NCBI GenBank assembly: GCA_947501445.1
Contig: CANMVS010000004.1
Location: forward strand, 62,001 to 126,000
Length of the DNA stretch: 64,000 nt
Direction: 5' to 3'
Source of the DNA: an uncultured Rhizobiaceae group bacterium
GTDB taxonomy: Bacteria; Pseudomonadota; Alphaproteobacteria; Rhizobiales; Rhizobiaceae
Shown: positions 1 to 9,263 of the stretch, piece by piece
Position numbering within the stretch: position 1 is the first letter of the stretch
Layout: the number at the start of each line of letters is the position of its first letter
The notes under the pieces: model-generated
Database searches by the model: none
What the model was told of the DNA's origin: nothing
The model's input: only the letters and a program-made list of their open reading frames with translations
Made by a program: the position numbers and the translations under genes

Positions 1-306
1 GCTCAAACCAAGTGGTTTTTCGCAAAAGACATGTTTGCCACTGGCAGCCGCAGCAACGACCTGCTCTTCATGCATCGTATTGGGGGTGGTCAAGACAATG
101 GCATCAATGGCCGGATCGACAAGAACCTGGTCGAATTGCGTCAGATGTTGAAGCCCCAGGCCCGCGATATCCGCCGTTCTGGACATGTCCGGTTCGATGA
201 TGGCGGCAACATTGATCCGACGATTGCCCACCAGCCGGCGGGCCATGTGCTGACCCCACCAGCCAAAACCCGCAATGGCAAAATTAAGACGCTGCGGCAT
301 GCTCAT
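1..306 (-). CDS. Gfo/Idh/MocA family oxidoreductase, N-terminal part
   Basis: The minus-strand frame begins at an ATG (306) preceded by GGAG seven bases upstream and runs off the left edge, so only about 102 residues are visible. These show a Rossmann dinucleotide-binding start (AIAGFGWWG) and the family motif around residues 93-99 (GKHVFCEKPLG). The family is NAD(P)-dependent dehydrogenases of sugars, inositols or other cyclic compounds, usually cytoplasmic. It is the last visible gene of the long minus-strand catabolic cluster and a second family member lies at 7111-8172. The substrate cannot be told from this fragment. An ATG at 300 is an alternative start. Confidence 0.85.
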   Translation of the reverse strand, partial: MSMPQRLNFAIAGFGWWGQHMARRLVGNRRINVAAIIEPDMSRTADIAGLGLQHLTQFDQVLVDPAIDAIVLTTPNTMHEEQVVAAAASGKHVFCEKPLGLS

Positions 307-364
307 GAATGATCTCCAGACCGTTGTTGCCAAAAGGAATTGCGGGCGTGTTGGTCAGCAATGA

Positions 365-877
365 TCAAGCCGCGCTGTCTGCCAGCTCAACAAATTGGCC
401 GCGATGAAAAACCAGCGGCTTTCTGTCTGTTGAATCAATCTGAATTACTTCGCCGACGTAGATTTCGTGATCACCACCCTCATAGCGGCGGTAGACCTGG
501 CATTCGAGTACAGCCAGTGCATTTTGAATAACCGGTGCGCCACCATGGCCGGGTCGCCAGTCGACGCCGGAAAACTTGTCCTCGGACGGTTTGGCAAATT
601 GCATGCATAACGCCTGCTGTTCGCTCGACAGAATATTGATCGAGAAACTGTCATGGGCCCGAAATGCCGAAAGACTGGGTGCAGTCAAAGCCAGGCTCCA
701 CAGGATCAGCGGCGGCTCAAGCGATACTGAATTGAAGGAACTGATCGTCAGGCCAACCGGCGCGCCACCATCGCCGCAGGTTGCCGCAACCACAACACCC
801 GTTGGAAAATGGCTCAACGTTTCGCGCAGCGAACTGGCGTCGAAATTCATGCTGTTTTGTTTGTCAGGTTTTTCCAT
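365..877 (-). CDS. Flavin reductase family protein (FMN-binding split barrel)
   Basis: About 170 residues matching the flavin-reductase-like domain: an N-terminal helix with FPTGVVVA, then GLTISSFNSVSLEPPL, the flavin-contacting region typical of HpaC/NtaB-type NAD(P)H:flavin oxidoreductases, and a C-terminal H-E-I-Y-V-G-EV segment. These enzymes pass reduced flavin to a separate monooxygenase. No partner monooxygenase is next to it here; it may lie beyond the left edge. I chose the ATG at 877 (GGA a few bases upstream); the ATG at 850 lacks a ribosome site. It lies 58 bases upstream of the partial Gfo/Idh gene and probably belongs to the same operon. Confidence 0.82.
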   Translation of the reverse strand: MEKPDKQNSMNFDASSLRETLSHFPTGVVVAATCGDGGAPVGLTISSFNSVSLEPPLILWSLALTAPSLSAFRAHDSFSINILSSEQQALCMQFAKPSEDKFSGVDWRPGHGGAPVIQNALAVLECQVYRRYEGGDHEIYVGEVIQIDSTDRKPLVFHRGQFVELADSAA

Positions 878-1098
878 CGGTCCAGACTGTTGCCATTGTG
901 GTATTGTGGCCCATCGGCCTGTTTGCGCATCTCTGCCCACTGATCTGTCCTGTGAGGGGACATCCCATACAAACAGCATTGTTGCCCATCATCAAAATTA
1001 TTGTTTTTGATATTCTCCAGAAGAGCGAATGATATGGTGAATTTCTGCGTGTAATTTCAAAGGCTTGAGAATAATTCTCGCGAAGGCAAAGACTGTTC

Positions 1099-2013
1099 TC
1101 AAAGGATAAAACCAAACATCGGATCACCATTGGCGATGTGGATGGCGATCCAGACGAGAACCGGCAGGGCCAAAAATGCCATTGCCGTTGACACAACAAT
1201 AACCCCGGCCACTTTTTCCGGCGAGCGGTTGAAATGCTCGGCAAAGACAAAATTGAATACGGCAATCGGCATGGTGGACATCAAAAAGACCACACCTGCC
1301 GGTGGGCCGCTCAGATCCAGCAGCCAGATCAGCGACAGACCGATGACAACACCCATCGTGGCCCGCACGATGGTCAGATAAAATGCAAGTTTCAGATCGC
1401 CAATTTTTAGCCGGGCAAGCGAAAATCCCAGCACCATCAATAGTGCGGGAATGACAATGCCACTGAGAAGTTTTGTTGTATTGCCAAGCCATGCCGGCAC
1501 TGGCAGGTCAAAAGCCATGACAATCAGACTGGCGATGACCGCATAGATGATCGGCTGTCTGACCAGCCGTGCGAGCGAAAAGGAACCGGCGGAGATGCCA
1601 TAACCGACGGTATATTGGGATATGGAAATCACAACGAAATAGGCAATGCCCAGCGCCAGCCCCTGATCGCCAAAGGCCATCAGGATAAGCGGCAGGCCTA
1701 TATTGCCGGAATTGGGATGCATCAGCGAGGGCATATAGGTATTGAGCGGCAACCGGGAAAGCTTCAACACGGTGGCCCCTGCCACGGCAGAGGCAACCAG
1801 CGCCAGAAATGCAGACAAGGCCATCTGCCAGATGAGCCCGAACTGGACATGAAAACTGGTCAGGGTCGTGAAAACCAGACAGGGTGTGCTGACCCTGACA
1901 ACGAGGTTGGACAGGGTTTCAGTGTCGAGTTTCTGTTTCCATAGTGACCAGAAATAACCCAGAATGACGATAATGAATACCGGCGCTGTAACCGTGAAAA
2001 TCTCACCTGTCAT
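1099..2013 (-). CDS. AEC family transporter (auxin efflux carrier type permease)
   Basis: A 304-residue very hydrophobic protein with about ten predicted membrane segments split into two halves. The helix containing MHPNSGNIGLPLIL (about residues 98-111) carries the NxGxxGLP signature of the AEC/MdcF family. Members move small organic anions such as malonate or malate, and some are called auxin carriers; direction and substrate cannot be read from sequence. The ribosome site before the ATG at 2013 is weak. It sits in the minus-strand cluster with two other carboxylate uptake systems, which suggests it handles a related acid or exports a product. Confidence 0.85.
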   Translation of the reverse strand: MTGEIFTVTAPVFIIVILGYFWSLWKQKLDTETLSNLVVRVSTPCLVFTTLTSFHVQFGLIWQMALSAFLALVASAVAGATVLKLSRLPLNTYMPSLMHPNSGNIGLPLILMAFGDQGLALGIAYFVVISISQYTVGYGISAGSFSLARLVRQPIIYAVIASLIVMAFDLPVPAWLGNTTKLLSGIVIPALLMVLGFSLARLKIGDLKLAFYLTIVRATMGVVIGLSLIWLLDLSGPPAGVVFLMSTMPIAVFNFVFAEHFNRSPEKVAGVIVVSTAMAFLALPVLVWIAIHIANGDPMFGFIL

Positions 2014-2130
2014 CAGGCAATTCCGATGTTGATCAGGTCTGATTGCGCCCGGTATAAGCCGCTACCGACGGCCAAGCCGGTATCTTTCGGATGATCGTCA
2101 ATGGTCCGCTGTAGATGAAACATTGGCAGA

Positions 2131-2607
2131 TCATACAACGTAAGTGTCACCGTTGACGATCCAGTTTTCTGTTACTTTTGTGCCGGACTGGCGCAGCATT
2201 TTGGATACGGCACAATGTTCCTTGAGCTTGTGAATGACCGCTTCAATGCCGGACTGGGTGCCCTTCATTGTTGCGCGGATTGTCAAAACGGCATCGGGAA
2301 ACGGAACATCAACCGGTTCGATCAGCCGCGTCCCACGGCTATCCATGGTGGTGACAACATCAATGTCCATATCGGTAATTTCAACGTTGTTGGCCACAGC
2401 CAGCTTGTTCGAAATCACATGGGTGCACCCAACGAGACCGGCAAAGACCATTTCCACCGGCATGGGGCCCTCATTGGTGCCGCCACGCTCAATGGGCTCA
2501 TCAATGATCATCTCCACATCACGCGATCGAACCCGCGAACGGGTGCCGGTTTCGGCACTGCCGAACAGTTTGAACTTCCAGATGGGTTTTTCCTTGATGG
2601 TCGCCAT
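2131..2607 (-). CDS. OsmC family peroxiredoxin-like protein
   Basis: About 158 residues with the OsmC/Ohr fold pattern. Two cysteines sit where the family keeps its reactive pair: one in GLVGCTHV near the middle and one in EHCAVSKML near the C-terminus. OsmC/Ohr proteins reduce organic hydroperoxides in the cytoplasm, although the YhfA-like branch may have other substrates. The ATG at 2607 has GGAG eight bases upstream, preferred over the longer frame starting at 2682. It follows tctC by about 120 bases and is probably transcribed with it. Confidence 0.85.
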   Translation of the reverse strand: MATIKEKPIWKFKLFGSAETGTRSRVRSRDVEMIIDEPIERGGTNEGPMPVEMVFAGLVGCTHVISNKLAVANNVEITDMDIDVVTTMDSRGTRLIEPVDVPFPDAVLTIRATMKGTQSGIEAVIHKLKEHCAVSKMLRQSGTKVTENWIVNGDTYVV

Positions 2608-2730
2608 GCAATTCTCCGTCGGGCTTATGAGATCGTGCGGAAGGCTGCATAAACAGCCTCCCGCATTCCTGTTTGCGGGCACTCAGCCGGCATTTGCTTA
2701 CTGGCGTTCAGCCGGCATTTTTATTGGCGC

Positions 2731-3696
2731 TCAGCCGCCGGTAATCTTATTAACCAGCGTCTTATAGGCCTCGGCCTGATCGGCCCGCAGCTTTTCGTAA
2801 TCGTCACCGCTCATATAATCGATATTTTCACCCAGACGGCTCATCAGCCGCTTGTAGGTCTTGTCATCATTGAGCTTAGCAAAGGCATCCCGCAGCATAT
2901 CAAGGCGGTCCTGGGGAATGTCTTTCGGGGCGAGAACCACGCGGTGCATGAAGCCGACATCGCCGCCGACACCAAGTTCTGAAAAGCTTGGCACATCCGG
3001 ATAAATCCGCTCGTCACCGGCTGTGGCCAATACCCGCACATCACCCGATGCCAACAGGGATGAAAGCGTCGATGGGAAACCCATTGTCATATCCGCATCA
3101 CCGCTGAGCAGCGCCTGCATTGCAGGGCCACCGCCCTTATAGGGCACCAGATTGAAATTCAGATCATTGGCCTGCATCAGCTGGGCAGCCGGCACAAAAA
3201 GCGCGCCCCAGTTTCCCGAATGGGCCATACGGACCTTGCCCGGATCAGCCTTGGCGGCCTTGAACAGATCATCAGCGGTCTTATAGGGACTGTCACCACG
3301 CACGACGATGGCGATCGGCGCATAATTGATGCGGGCCACCGTGACGAAATCCTTCAGCGGATCATAGGGCAGAGATTCCACATGCTGCTGCAGCTGGTCG
3401 ATATAATTATGCGAAAACAGCAGCGTATAGCCATCCGCATCGGCCTTGGCGACTTCATTTGTACCCTTTTGGCCACTGGCCCCGGGCGACAACTGTACGA
3501 TCATGGCCTGTTTGATATATTGCGGAATGACACTGGTAAAAACCCGCGCATTCAGATCATGGGAACCACCGGCCCCCAGCGGGATAACCAGTGTAAGCGG
3601 TTTTTCCGGATAATCGGCCGCCGAAAGACCCCCGGTCAGTCCAAGGGATAATGCCGCACTCAGCAGCACAGATTTCAGGACATTCATCTTTGACAT
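2731..3696 (-). CDS. tctC: Tripartite tricarboxylate transporter substrate-binding protein (TctC/Bug family)
   Basis: A 321-residue exported protein with a signal peptide (MSKMNVLKSVLLSAALSLGL, then cleavage after SAA) and the Bug-family mature start DYPEKPLTLVIPLGAGG. The body has the two-lobed periplasmic binding pattern, including GASGQKGTNEVAKA and the stretch VRMAHSGNWGALFVPAAQLM. Start ATG 3696 is preceded by GGAGG. Bug proteins bind carboxylates (citrate, aromatic acids, others) in the periplasm and deliver them to TctAB. The tctA and tctB genes lie immediately upstream on the same strand, making a complete transporter. Confidence 0.93.
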   Translation of the reverse strand: MSKMNVLKSVLLSAALSLGLTGGLSAADYPEKPLTLVIPLGAGGSHDLNARVFTSVIPQYIKQAMIVQLSPGASGQKGTNEVAKADADGYTLLFSHNYIDQLQQHVESLPYDPLKDFVTVARINYAPIAIVVRGDSPYKTADDLFKAAKADPGKVRMAHSGNWGALFVPAAQLMQANDLNFNLVPYKGGGPAMQALLSGDADMTMGFPSTLSSLLASGDVRVLATAGDERIYPDVPSFSELGVGGDVGFMHRVVLAPKDIPQDRLDMLRDAFAKLNDDKTYKRLMSRLGENIDYMSGDDYEKLRADQAEAYKTLVNKITGG

Positions 3697-3805
3697 GATA
3701 GTTCCTCCGTTTTGCATTCCATTTGAGGCGCTTTTGCCATTTCCCGGTCGGGAAAATCAGTAAAGTGCCTGGTTGTGTCGACTGGTTCGCTTTGCTCCAG
3801 ACTTG

Positions 3806-5311
3806 TTATGACAATTGGTCCACAGGGGACGGTTTCGATGCCTTGTTCATGCGCCGCCAAAGCCAATAGCCGATTAGTGGCGTCGCAATCAGGATCGCCA
3901 GCATTCCGTGGCGTTCGGTCAGTGCAAAGGTCAGAAAATTGCCATCGGCCATGGCCATGGTCTGGCCGAATGCATATTCGAGCGGCTCGCCCAGTATGAA
4001 GCCCATGACAAGTGGCATGACATCAAATCTGGCGGCTCTGGCAATCACCCCGAGAATGCCAAAAAATGCCAACATCAAAATATCAAAGACATCCGAGCGA
4101 AAGACATAGGACCCGGCGACCGCAAACATGATGACCATGGGAATGAGCAGGGAGCTCTTGATGGTGACAATGCGGGCAAAAAACGGGATCGACAGATAAC
4201 CGATGGCCAGGAACAGAATATTGGCCAGCACCATGACGATCAAAATGGCAAAGACCACACTGCCCTGGCTTTCAAAAAGCTCCGGTCCCGGCCGCAGGCC
4301 CTGCGCAATGAATGCACCCAGCAAAATGGCCGTGACATTGTCGCCGGGAATGCCAAGCGTCAAAAGCGGCACCATTGTGGGACCATTGACGGCATTATTG
4401 GCCGCTTCAGCCGCCGCGACACCCTCCAGTTCACCCTTGCCGAATTTTTCCGGTGTTGGTGAGGCATTCCTGGCTGCCGTATAGCCCATCATCGCGGCGA
4501 CAACCTGCCCAAGCCCCGGAATAACGCCAATGCCGGTGCCGATCATGGTGGATCGGCAGATGGTGCGAAAACTCTGTTTGAATTCAGCCAGTTTCAACCG
4601 CTCACCCAGCACTTTGGCAGCACCACGCAGATGGGAGGACCGGTCACCGAATACCGAGACAATTTCCGGCAGGGCGAAGACACCGATCAGCATCGGCAGC
4701 AGCGGTATCCCGGATTTCAATTCAAAAATGCCAAAGGTAAATCGCTCAACCCCGCCAATCGGATCAGTACCGATCATGCTGAACCAAAGACCGATCGCCA
4801 TCATCAACAGGCCCTTGAGCGGATTGCGGCCCGCTGTTGCGGCAATAATAACCAGCGACAAAAACAGAATTGCGGCCAGTTCCGGCGGGCCGAACTGCAT
4901 CACAATCAGCGCAATCGGGAAAATCATCAGCAGGGTGAATATGTCACTCGACGTATCGCCGAAAATCGATGAAAACAGCGCCATATCGAGGGCTTTTCGC
5001 GACTGCCCCTTTTGTGTCAGCTTATAGCCGTCAAACGTCGTGGCGATGGCTGCGCCGGTGCCGGGCATCGAGACCAGAATCGCCGGAATACTGCCACCGA
5101 ATATGCCGCCTTTGTAAATACCCAGCAGAAAGGGAATACCGACAATCGGTTCGAGAAAGAACGATACCGGCAACAGGATCGCCATCGCCATCAGTGTGGT
5201 GAACCCGGGCAGAGCACCAATCAACATGCCGGAGAACAGGCCAATGGACACCATGATGAATGTATCAACACGCATCGCCATGCCAAGTCCGGTGAAAAAC
5301 GCCTCAATCAT
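3806..5311 (-). CDS. tctA: Tripartite tricarboxylate transporter large permease (TctA)
   Basis: A 501-residue polytopic inner-membrane protein. The N-terminal signature GMLIGALPGFTTLMAM and the following SMPGTGAAIATTFDGYKLTQKGQ are the conserved TctA blocks; a second internal half (GVIPGLGQVVAAMMGY, then TLGIPGDNVTAILLGAF) repeats the pattern, as expected for this family. Length is standard. It starts three bases after the tctB stop, so the two are translationally linked, and tctC follows after about 110 bases. With TctB and TctC it imports a carboxylate using the ion gradient. Confidence 0.94.
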   Translation of the reverse strand: MIEAFFTGLGMAMRVDTFIMVSIGLFSGMLIGALPGFTTLMAMAILLPVSFFLEPIVGIPFLLGIYKGGIFGGSIPAILVSMPGTGAAIATTFDGYKLTQKGQSRKALDMALFSSIFGDTSSDIFTLLMIFPIALIVMQFGPPELAAILFLSLVIIAATAGRNPLKGLLMMAIGLWFSMIGTDPIGGVERFTFGIFELKSGIPLLPMLIGVFALPEIVSVFGDRSSHLRGAAKVLGERLKLAEFKQSFRTICRSTMIGTGIGVIPGLGQVVAAMMGYTAARNASPTPEKFGKGELEGVAAAEAANNAVNGPTMVPLLTLGIPGDNVTAILLGAFIAQGLRPGPELFESQGSVVFAILIVMVLANILFLAIGYLSIPFFARIVTIKSSLLIPMVIMFAVAGSYVFRSDVFDILMLAFFGILGVIARAARFDVMPLVMGFILGEPLEYAFGQTMAMADGNFLTFALTERHGMLAILIATPLIGYWLWRRMNKASKPSPVDQLS

Positions 5312-5314
5312 GCT

Positions 5315-5857
5315 TCATGTGCCTTCGCTGTTCCATGCAAACAGATGCGCGTAAAAGAGCTCGATCGCATTGAGTTCCGGCAGGGCCACGAGCAGCCCTC
5401 TGGTGGCCAGCAGGTAAAGACCAACCGGACATCCGAGTGCCAGAAGGCCGATCTGCAGCGGGTTTTTGTTGCCGAGCAGCACGGCGGATGCGGCAATGGC
5501 AATGAAGGATGAAATCAGAAATCCGAAAGGTTTGAACATCAGGGCGTAGACGATGAGGATTGCAAAAAACGCCACTATCCTGAACCAGTCCGGGGTGTCC
5601 TCATTCAGCACTGAAGGGTCCGAGACCGATGCGGCAGTTTCCAGCGTCAACTGGTGTCTTGCGATGATGATGACGCCAATCGACAAAACGACAATTGACG
5701 CCAGTGTGATAAAGGGAAAGAACGTTGGATCAATGGCCGACAGGGAACGGCCAAACAACAGCTTCGGTTTGGCAACCAGAAACGGCATGGCAACGATTGC
5801 CGATGCAGCCAGCAGACCGGTTACCGCCGCGAACATGATTACCCTTTTTTGCAGCAC
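5315..5857 (-). CDS. tctB: Tripartite tricarboxylate transporter small permease (TctB)
   Basis: About 180 residues with four hydrophobic segments, the third-fourth region reading FAILIVYALMFKPFGFLISS, typical of TctB. The start is uncertain: no ATG opens the frame. I prefer GTG at 5857, with AGGGA about eight bases upstream; a TTG at 5899 or an internal ATG at 5836 are alternatives. TctB is the small membrane subunit that pairs with TctA. Gene order tctB-tctA-tctC is on one strand with almost no spacing between tctB and tctA. Confidence 0.85.
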   Translation of the reverse strand: MLQKRVIMFAAVTGLLAASAIVAMPFLVAKPKLLFGRSLSAIDPTFFPFITLASIVVLSIGVIIIARHQLTLETAASVSDPSVLNEDTPDWFRIVAFFAILIVYALMFKPFGFLISSFIAIAASAVLLGNKNPLQIGLLALGCPVGLYLLATRGLLVALPELNAIELFYAHLFAWNSEGT

Positions 5858-6014
5858 ATTCAGTTCCCTTGTCAGCGTTTCGCAGTTGTCTTCATGCAAC
5901 TTTCATTTTCGCCGCCCTGGCCCTTTGACAATACCCGGTCCCGGACCAATTACCTCATCATCAAATCAGATGACGGGGATTACGGCGAGCGATGGCAGGA
6001 CCGGGCCAATGCCG

Positions 6015-6842
6015 TTATCTGATGGCCTGATAAAGGCGTTCATCATAAAGGCTGCCGGTCAGTGGATTGATGACAAACAGCGGGTCATCGGCAACGCCAC
6101 TTCCAGGCTCGACCGCAGACAGTGCATCACGAAAATGCCTGACCGGTGTGGAGGCTGTGTGGGCCTTCTGGCTGTCAGCGGAATCCCAGATTTCAACAAC
6201 CGTCATATGGTTGGGCCGATTGGCCTGGGTCAGCGCGTCAAACCTCAGATTGCCTTTTGCTGCCTGACCGACCTTGACCAGTTGTTTGACCAGGTCATTG
6301 CCACAGGGACCATTGGGATCGAGCTGACGCTTGCAGGGGGCAAATTGCTCCGGTGGAATAATGTCCACATGGGTAACGGCGAATATGGCAGAATTGCCCG
6401 CCTTGCCGATGGTTGTCGGATCCATGGCGGCAAGCCCGGCATGCGGACGCTCGTCATAGGGATTATAAAGATGCGGCTGCAATGCCTTGCGAAAGTCAAT
6501 GGTTTCCTGCGAGCTTGCATGGGCATTGCGCGCATCCGGGTCTTTCCAGGCTTCCAGCAGCACAAAATGATTGTCCCGACCGATGCGCCGTACGGCCTCA
6601 AAGCCAATATTGCCGTCTTTACCGCGGCTGGCTTCAGCGTGTTTCCTGAGCAGATCGGCCGCCCCTTGCTCCGCTGTTGGCACAACTTCAATATAGGTAA
6701 CGATATAGGCGGGCGACTGTGACAAAACGGTATCATCGCCCAGTTTGACATCGGCTCTGGCAACATCTGCCATCGTGGCCGAGCCTGCAAAACCAAATAT
6801 AGCAAGTGACGCAGCAGCCAGTCCCCTGATGAGACTATTCAT
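6015..6842 (-). CDS. Exported protein with two antibiotic-biosynthesis-monooxygenase (ABM) domains
   Basis: A 275-residue protein with a signal peptide (MNSLIRGLAAASLAIFGFAG, cleavage near TMA/DVA) followed by two dimeric alpha-beta-barrel ABM repeats: residues about 50-130 (IVTYIEVVPT ... HFVLLEAWKDP) and about 155-250 (IFAVTHVDIIPP ... HMTVVEIWDS). ABM/YgiN proteins are small quinol monooxygenases or heme-degrading relatives and usually act as cytoplasmic dimers. Here two copies are fused and exported, so the pair may form one pseudo-dimer in the periplasm. Start ATG 6842 follows GGAGGA. It lies upstream of tctBAC; the function is not known. Confidence 0.72.
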   Translation of the reverse strand: MNSLIRGLAAASLAIFGFAGSATMADVARADVKLGDDTVLSQSPAYIVTYIEVVPTAEQGAADLLRKHAEASRGKDGNIGFEAVRRIGRDNHFVLLEAWKDPDARNAHASSQETIDFRKALQPHLYNPYDERPHAGLAAMDPTTIGKAGNSAIFAVTHVDIIPPEQFAPCKRQLDPNGPCGNDLVKQLVKVGQAAKGNLRFDALTQANRPNHMTVVEIWDSADSQKAHTASTPVRHFRDALSAVEPGSGVADDPLFVINPLTGSLYDERLYQAIR

Positions 6843-6880
6843 GTTGAGTTCCTCCACATTATATAACCGTTATTGTGACA

Positions 6881-6909
6881 GTGTTCCCCGCCCTGACGGG
6901 CACGAACAC
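6881..6909. promoter_or_regulatory. Imperfect hairpin upstream of the ABM/tct genes
   Basis: GTGTTC at 6881-6886 pairs with GAACAC at 6904-6909, and an inner GCCC pairs with GGGC. It sits in the 268-base gap between the Gfo/Idh gene (ending 7111) and the ABM gene (starting 6842), the widest gap inside the minus-strand cluster. It could be an operator, an attenuator or a terminator separating two transcription units; there is no T tract, so a classical terminator is unlikely. The rest of the gap shows no gene. Confidence 0.3.
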
Positions 6910-7110
6910 CGGATGAATTTTCTATGACTAATTCTACCATCTGCTTGAATTTATTGGGAATCATCTATCCTTATGGGCACAATCAATGCGTGTTATATGC
7001 ATTTTTTCGCGCACTGGTTCTGCGGTGCACCACACATCGGCAGCACCGTTTCGAATAGAGACAACGCACGCGGTCAAATCCATGTGCAAGCGGGGTCGGT
7101 TCCGGCGCAC

Positions 7111-8172
7111 TTATCCGGCCAGTGAAGACAGATCGCTGGAATTCAGGGGCAGAGATACCGGTTCGCCGCGGTCTGCCGAAAGATCGGCGGCAATATAAAC
7201 CTCCATGACTTTGCGGGCCTGTTCCGGCGTCACCAGAACCGGTCGATCCAGTGCGACGGCTTCAATGAAATGGTGGGTCTCGGCGGCCATCGGGCCAGCG
7301 TAAACATGGCCGACAAACTCACCGGGCATGGATGACATGGGAAACTGGATGCCCTTTTCCGTGGTGTTGAGAACAACATCACGGTGACTGTCATCAATCA
7401 GCAATGCACCTTTGGTGCCGACCATTTCAAGCGTTGTTGACGAGAAATTCGGATAGCCCTCCGGCAGGATCCAACCGGCACCGATGGTAAAGGAAATGCC
7501 ATTGTCCATGGTCACGATGATCCAGGTGCAATCGGGTGCATCAATGCCCTGACTTCGCATGAAGCGATAGACATTTTGCGCATAGACCTTGACCGGCTTT
7601 GCCGGTTCCAGACACCACAGCACAAAATCAAGATCATGCGTGGCTTCCATGGCAGCGGGAGAAAGCTTTACCCTGCCGGATATTTTCTTGCCCAAAGAGC
7701 GGGTGATATGGCGGCTGATCAGGGCACTGACCGGCTCACCCAGCGTGCCGTCTTCCAGGCTCTGTTTGATATAGGCATATTTCGGATTGAACCGCTGGGA
7801 ATAGCCGATGGTGAATTTGAGGCCCCGGGCACGCGAGATGGCCACCAGATCATCCGCCTCGGCCAATGTTATCGCGATTGGTTTTTCCAAAAAGACATGT
7901 TTGCCGGCTTCAAGCGCTGCCTTTGCCATCGGGTAGTGGATGGTCTCCGGCGTCGCCGATATGATGATGCTGGAAATATCATCATTGGCAATCAATTCGC
8001 GATAATCCGTTGTTGCCCCGGCGGGATGACATTTCGCGCTGATTTCCTTCAGCCGGTCTTCACGGTTTTCAGCGATGAAAAGCCCGTCTACCAGCGGATT
8101 GGCATAGGCCGCCTCTGCACGAATGCCGCCGCACCAGCCGGTGCCAATTATGCCGAGATTAATCTGATCCAT
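7111..8172 (-). CDS. Gfo/Idh/MocA family oxidoreductase
   Basis: A complete 353-residue member. The N-terminal Rossmann fold has GIIGTGWCGG; the family loop is GKHVFLEKPIA (about residues 91-101); the C-terminal half is the alpha-beta substrate domain, with H-D-L-D-F-V-L-W in the region that usually carries the catalytic histidine. These enzymes oxidise or reduce sugars, polyols or related ring compounds with NAD(P). Start ATG 8172 has AGGA about ten bases upstream. The neighbouring quinone oxidoreductase, ABM protein and transporters suggest a role in breakdown of the imported compound; the substrate is not identifiable. Confidence 0.9.
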   Translation of the reverse strand: MDQINLGIIGTGWCGGIRAEAAYANPLVDGLFIAENREDRLKEISAKCHPAGATTDYRELIANDDISSIIISATPETIHYPMAKAALEAGKHVFLEKPIAITLAEADDLVAISRARGLKFTIGYSQRFNPKYAYIKQSLEDGTLGEPVSALISRHITRSLGKKISGRVKLSPAAMEATHDLDFVLWCLEPAKPVKVYAQNVYRFMRSQGIDAPDCTWIIVTMDNGISFTIGAGWILPEGYPNFSSTTLEMVGTKGALLIDDSHRDVVLNTTEKGIQFPMSSMPGEFVGHVYAGPMAAETHHFIEAVALDRPVLVTPEQARKVMEVYIAADLSADRGEPVSLPLNSSDLSSLAG

Positions 8173-8234
8173 CTATAATATCCTGCCTCATATGTTGTCG
8201 TCTCCTGCGTCCCTTTTTGATTTGAAAGCGGGCG

Positions 8235-9209
8235 CTAGGGAATGATGATTGTTGAACCGGTCGTCTCGCCAGCTTCAAACGCCCTGTGAACATCAACAAT
8301 ATCGCTCATCGGGCGGCGCTGACTGATGGAAACCTTGAGGATGCCGGCTGCGACAAGTTCAAGAACCTTCGATGCGGAATGCACCAGATCTTCCCGCGTG
8401 CCGATATAATTGGCCAGTGTCGGGCGGCAAAAATATAGTGAACCCTTGTGTTGCAGCAAACCGGGTGGCACCGGTGGTGCTTCGCCGGTTGTGGAACCAA
8501 AGGACATGAAATAGCCACGCGGTGCCAGCGCGTCGATTGAGGCTTCAAAAGTGGCCTTGCCAACGGAATCAAAGACAACGCTGACACCCTTGTCCTGCGT
8601 CAGGGACCGTGTCTTTGCGGCAATGTTTTCGCTCCTGCGGTCAATCGCATCGGCATAACCACAGGCCAGCGCCTCACGGCAATTTTGTTCACCGGAGGTC
8701 ACGCCGATCATCCGGGCACCTATGTGACGCCCCCATTGTCCGGCAAGATGGCCAACACCGCCTGATGCGGCGTAAAACAGCACATCCTCACCCGCCTTGA
8801 CCGGATAGGCACGGCACATCAGATATTCAACCGTCATGCCTTTCATCAAAACAGCAGCAGCCGTTTCATCACTGATACCGTCAGGGATGGCAATCACACG
8901 TGCAGCCGGGACATTGCGATGTGCCGCATAGGCACCCAGCACCGGCCCGTAGACAACGCGGTCTCCAATACCCACGTCACGCACACCCGCGCCAACGGCC
9001 GTAACAACACCGGCAGCTTCAAGCCCCAGACCTGAAGGCAGATCCATCGGATAATGGCCCGATCGTTGATAGACATCCATATAGTTCAGACCAATGGCTG
9101 TTTGCTCAAGCTGCACTTCACCGGGGCCTGGCGCATCAAGGTCCACCGTTTCAACGGTCATCACATCAGCCGCGCCCTGGGCTCGAATGGTCACTGCTGT
9201 GGTTTTCAT
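8235..9209 (-). CDS. NADPH:quinone oxidoreductase, zinc-free MDR family
   Basis: A 324-residue medium-chain dehydrogenase/reductase. The N-terminal part has the QOR pattern (GLNYMDVYQRSGHYP), which lacks the zinc-binding cysteines of alcohol dehydrogenases, and the nucleotide-binding loop is ASGGVGHLAGQWG. QOR-type enzymes reduce quinones or enones with NADPH in the cytoplasm. The ATG at 9209 has GCGGAG six bases upstream, better than the TTG six bases earlier. It is followed on the same strand by the Gfo/Idh gene after about 60 bases. Confidence 0.9.
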   Translation of the reverse strand: MKTTAVTIRAQGAADVMTVETVDLDAPGPGEVQLEQTAIGLNYMDVYQRSGHYPMDLPSGLGLEAAGVVTAVGAGVRDVGIGDRVVYGPVLGAYAAHRNVPAARVIAIPDGISDETAAAVLMKGMTVEYLMCRAYPVKAGEDVLFYAASGGVGHLAGQWGRHIGARMIGVTSGEQNCREALACGYADAIDRRSENIAAKTRSLTQDKGVSVVFDSVGKATFEASIDALAPRGYFMSFGSTTGEAPPVPPGLLQHKGSLYFCRPTLANYIGTREDLVHSASKVLELVAAGILKVSISQRRPMSDIVDVHRAFEAGETTGSTIIIP

Positions 9210-9263
9210 ATTCAACTCCGCTTCGTCGGCTAATTTGTTTCAAAGTGCATTGTGTTGATGGCG

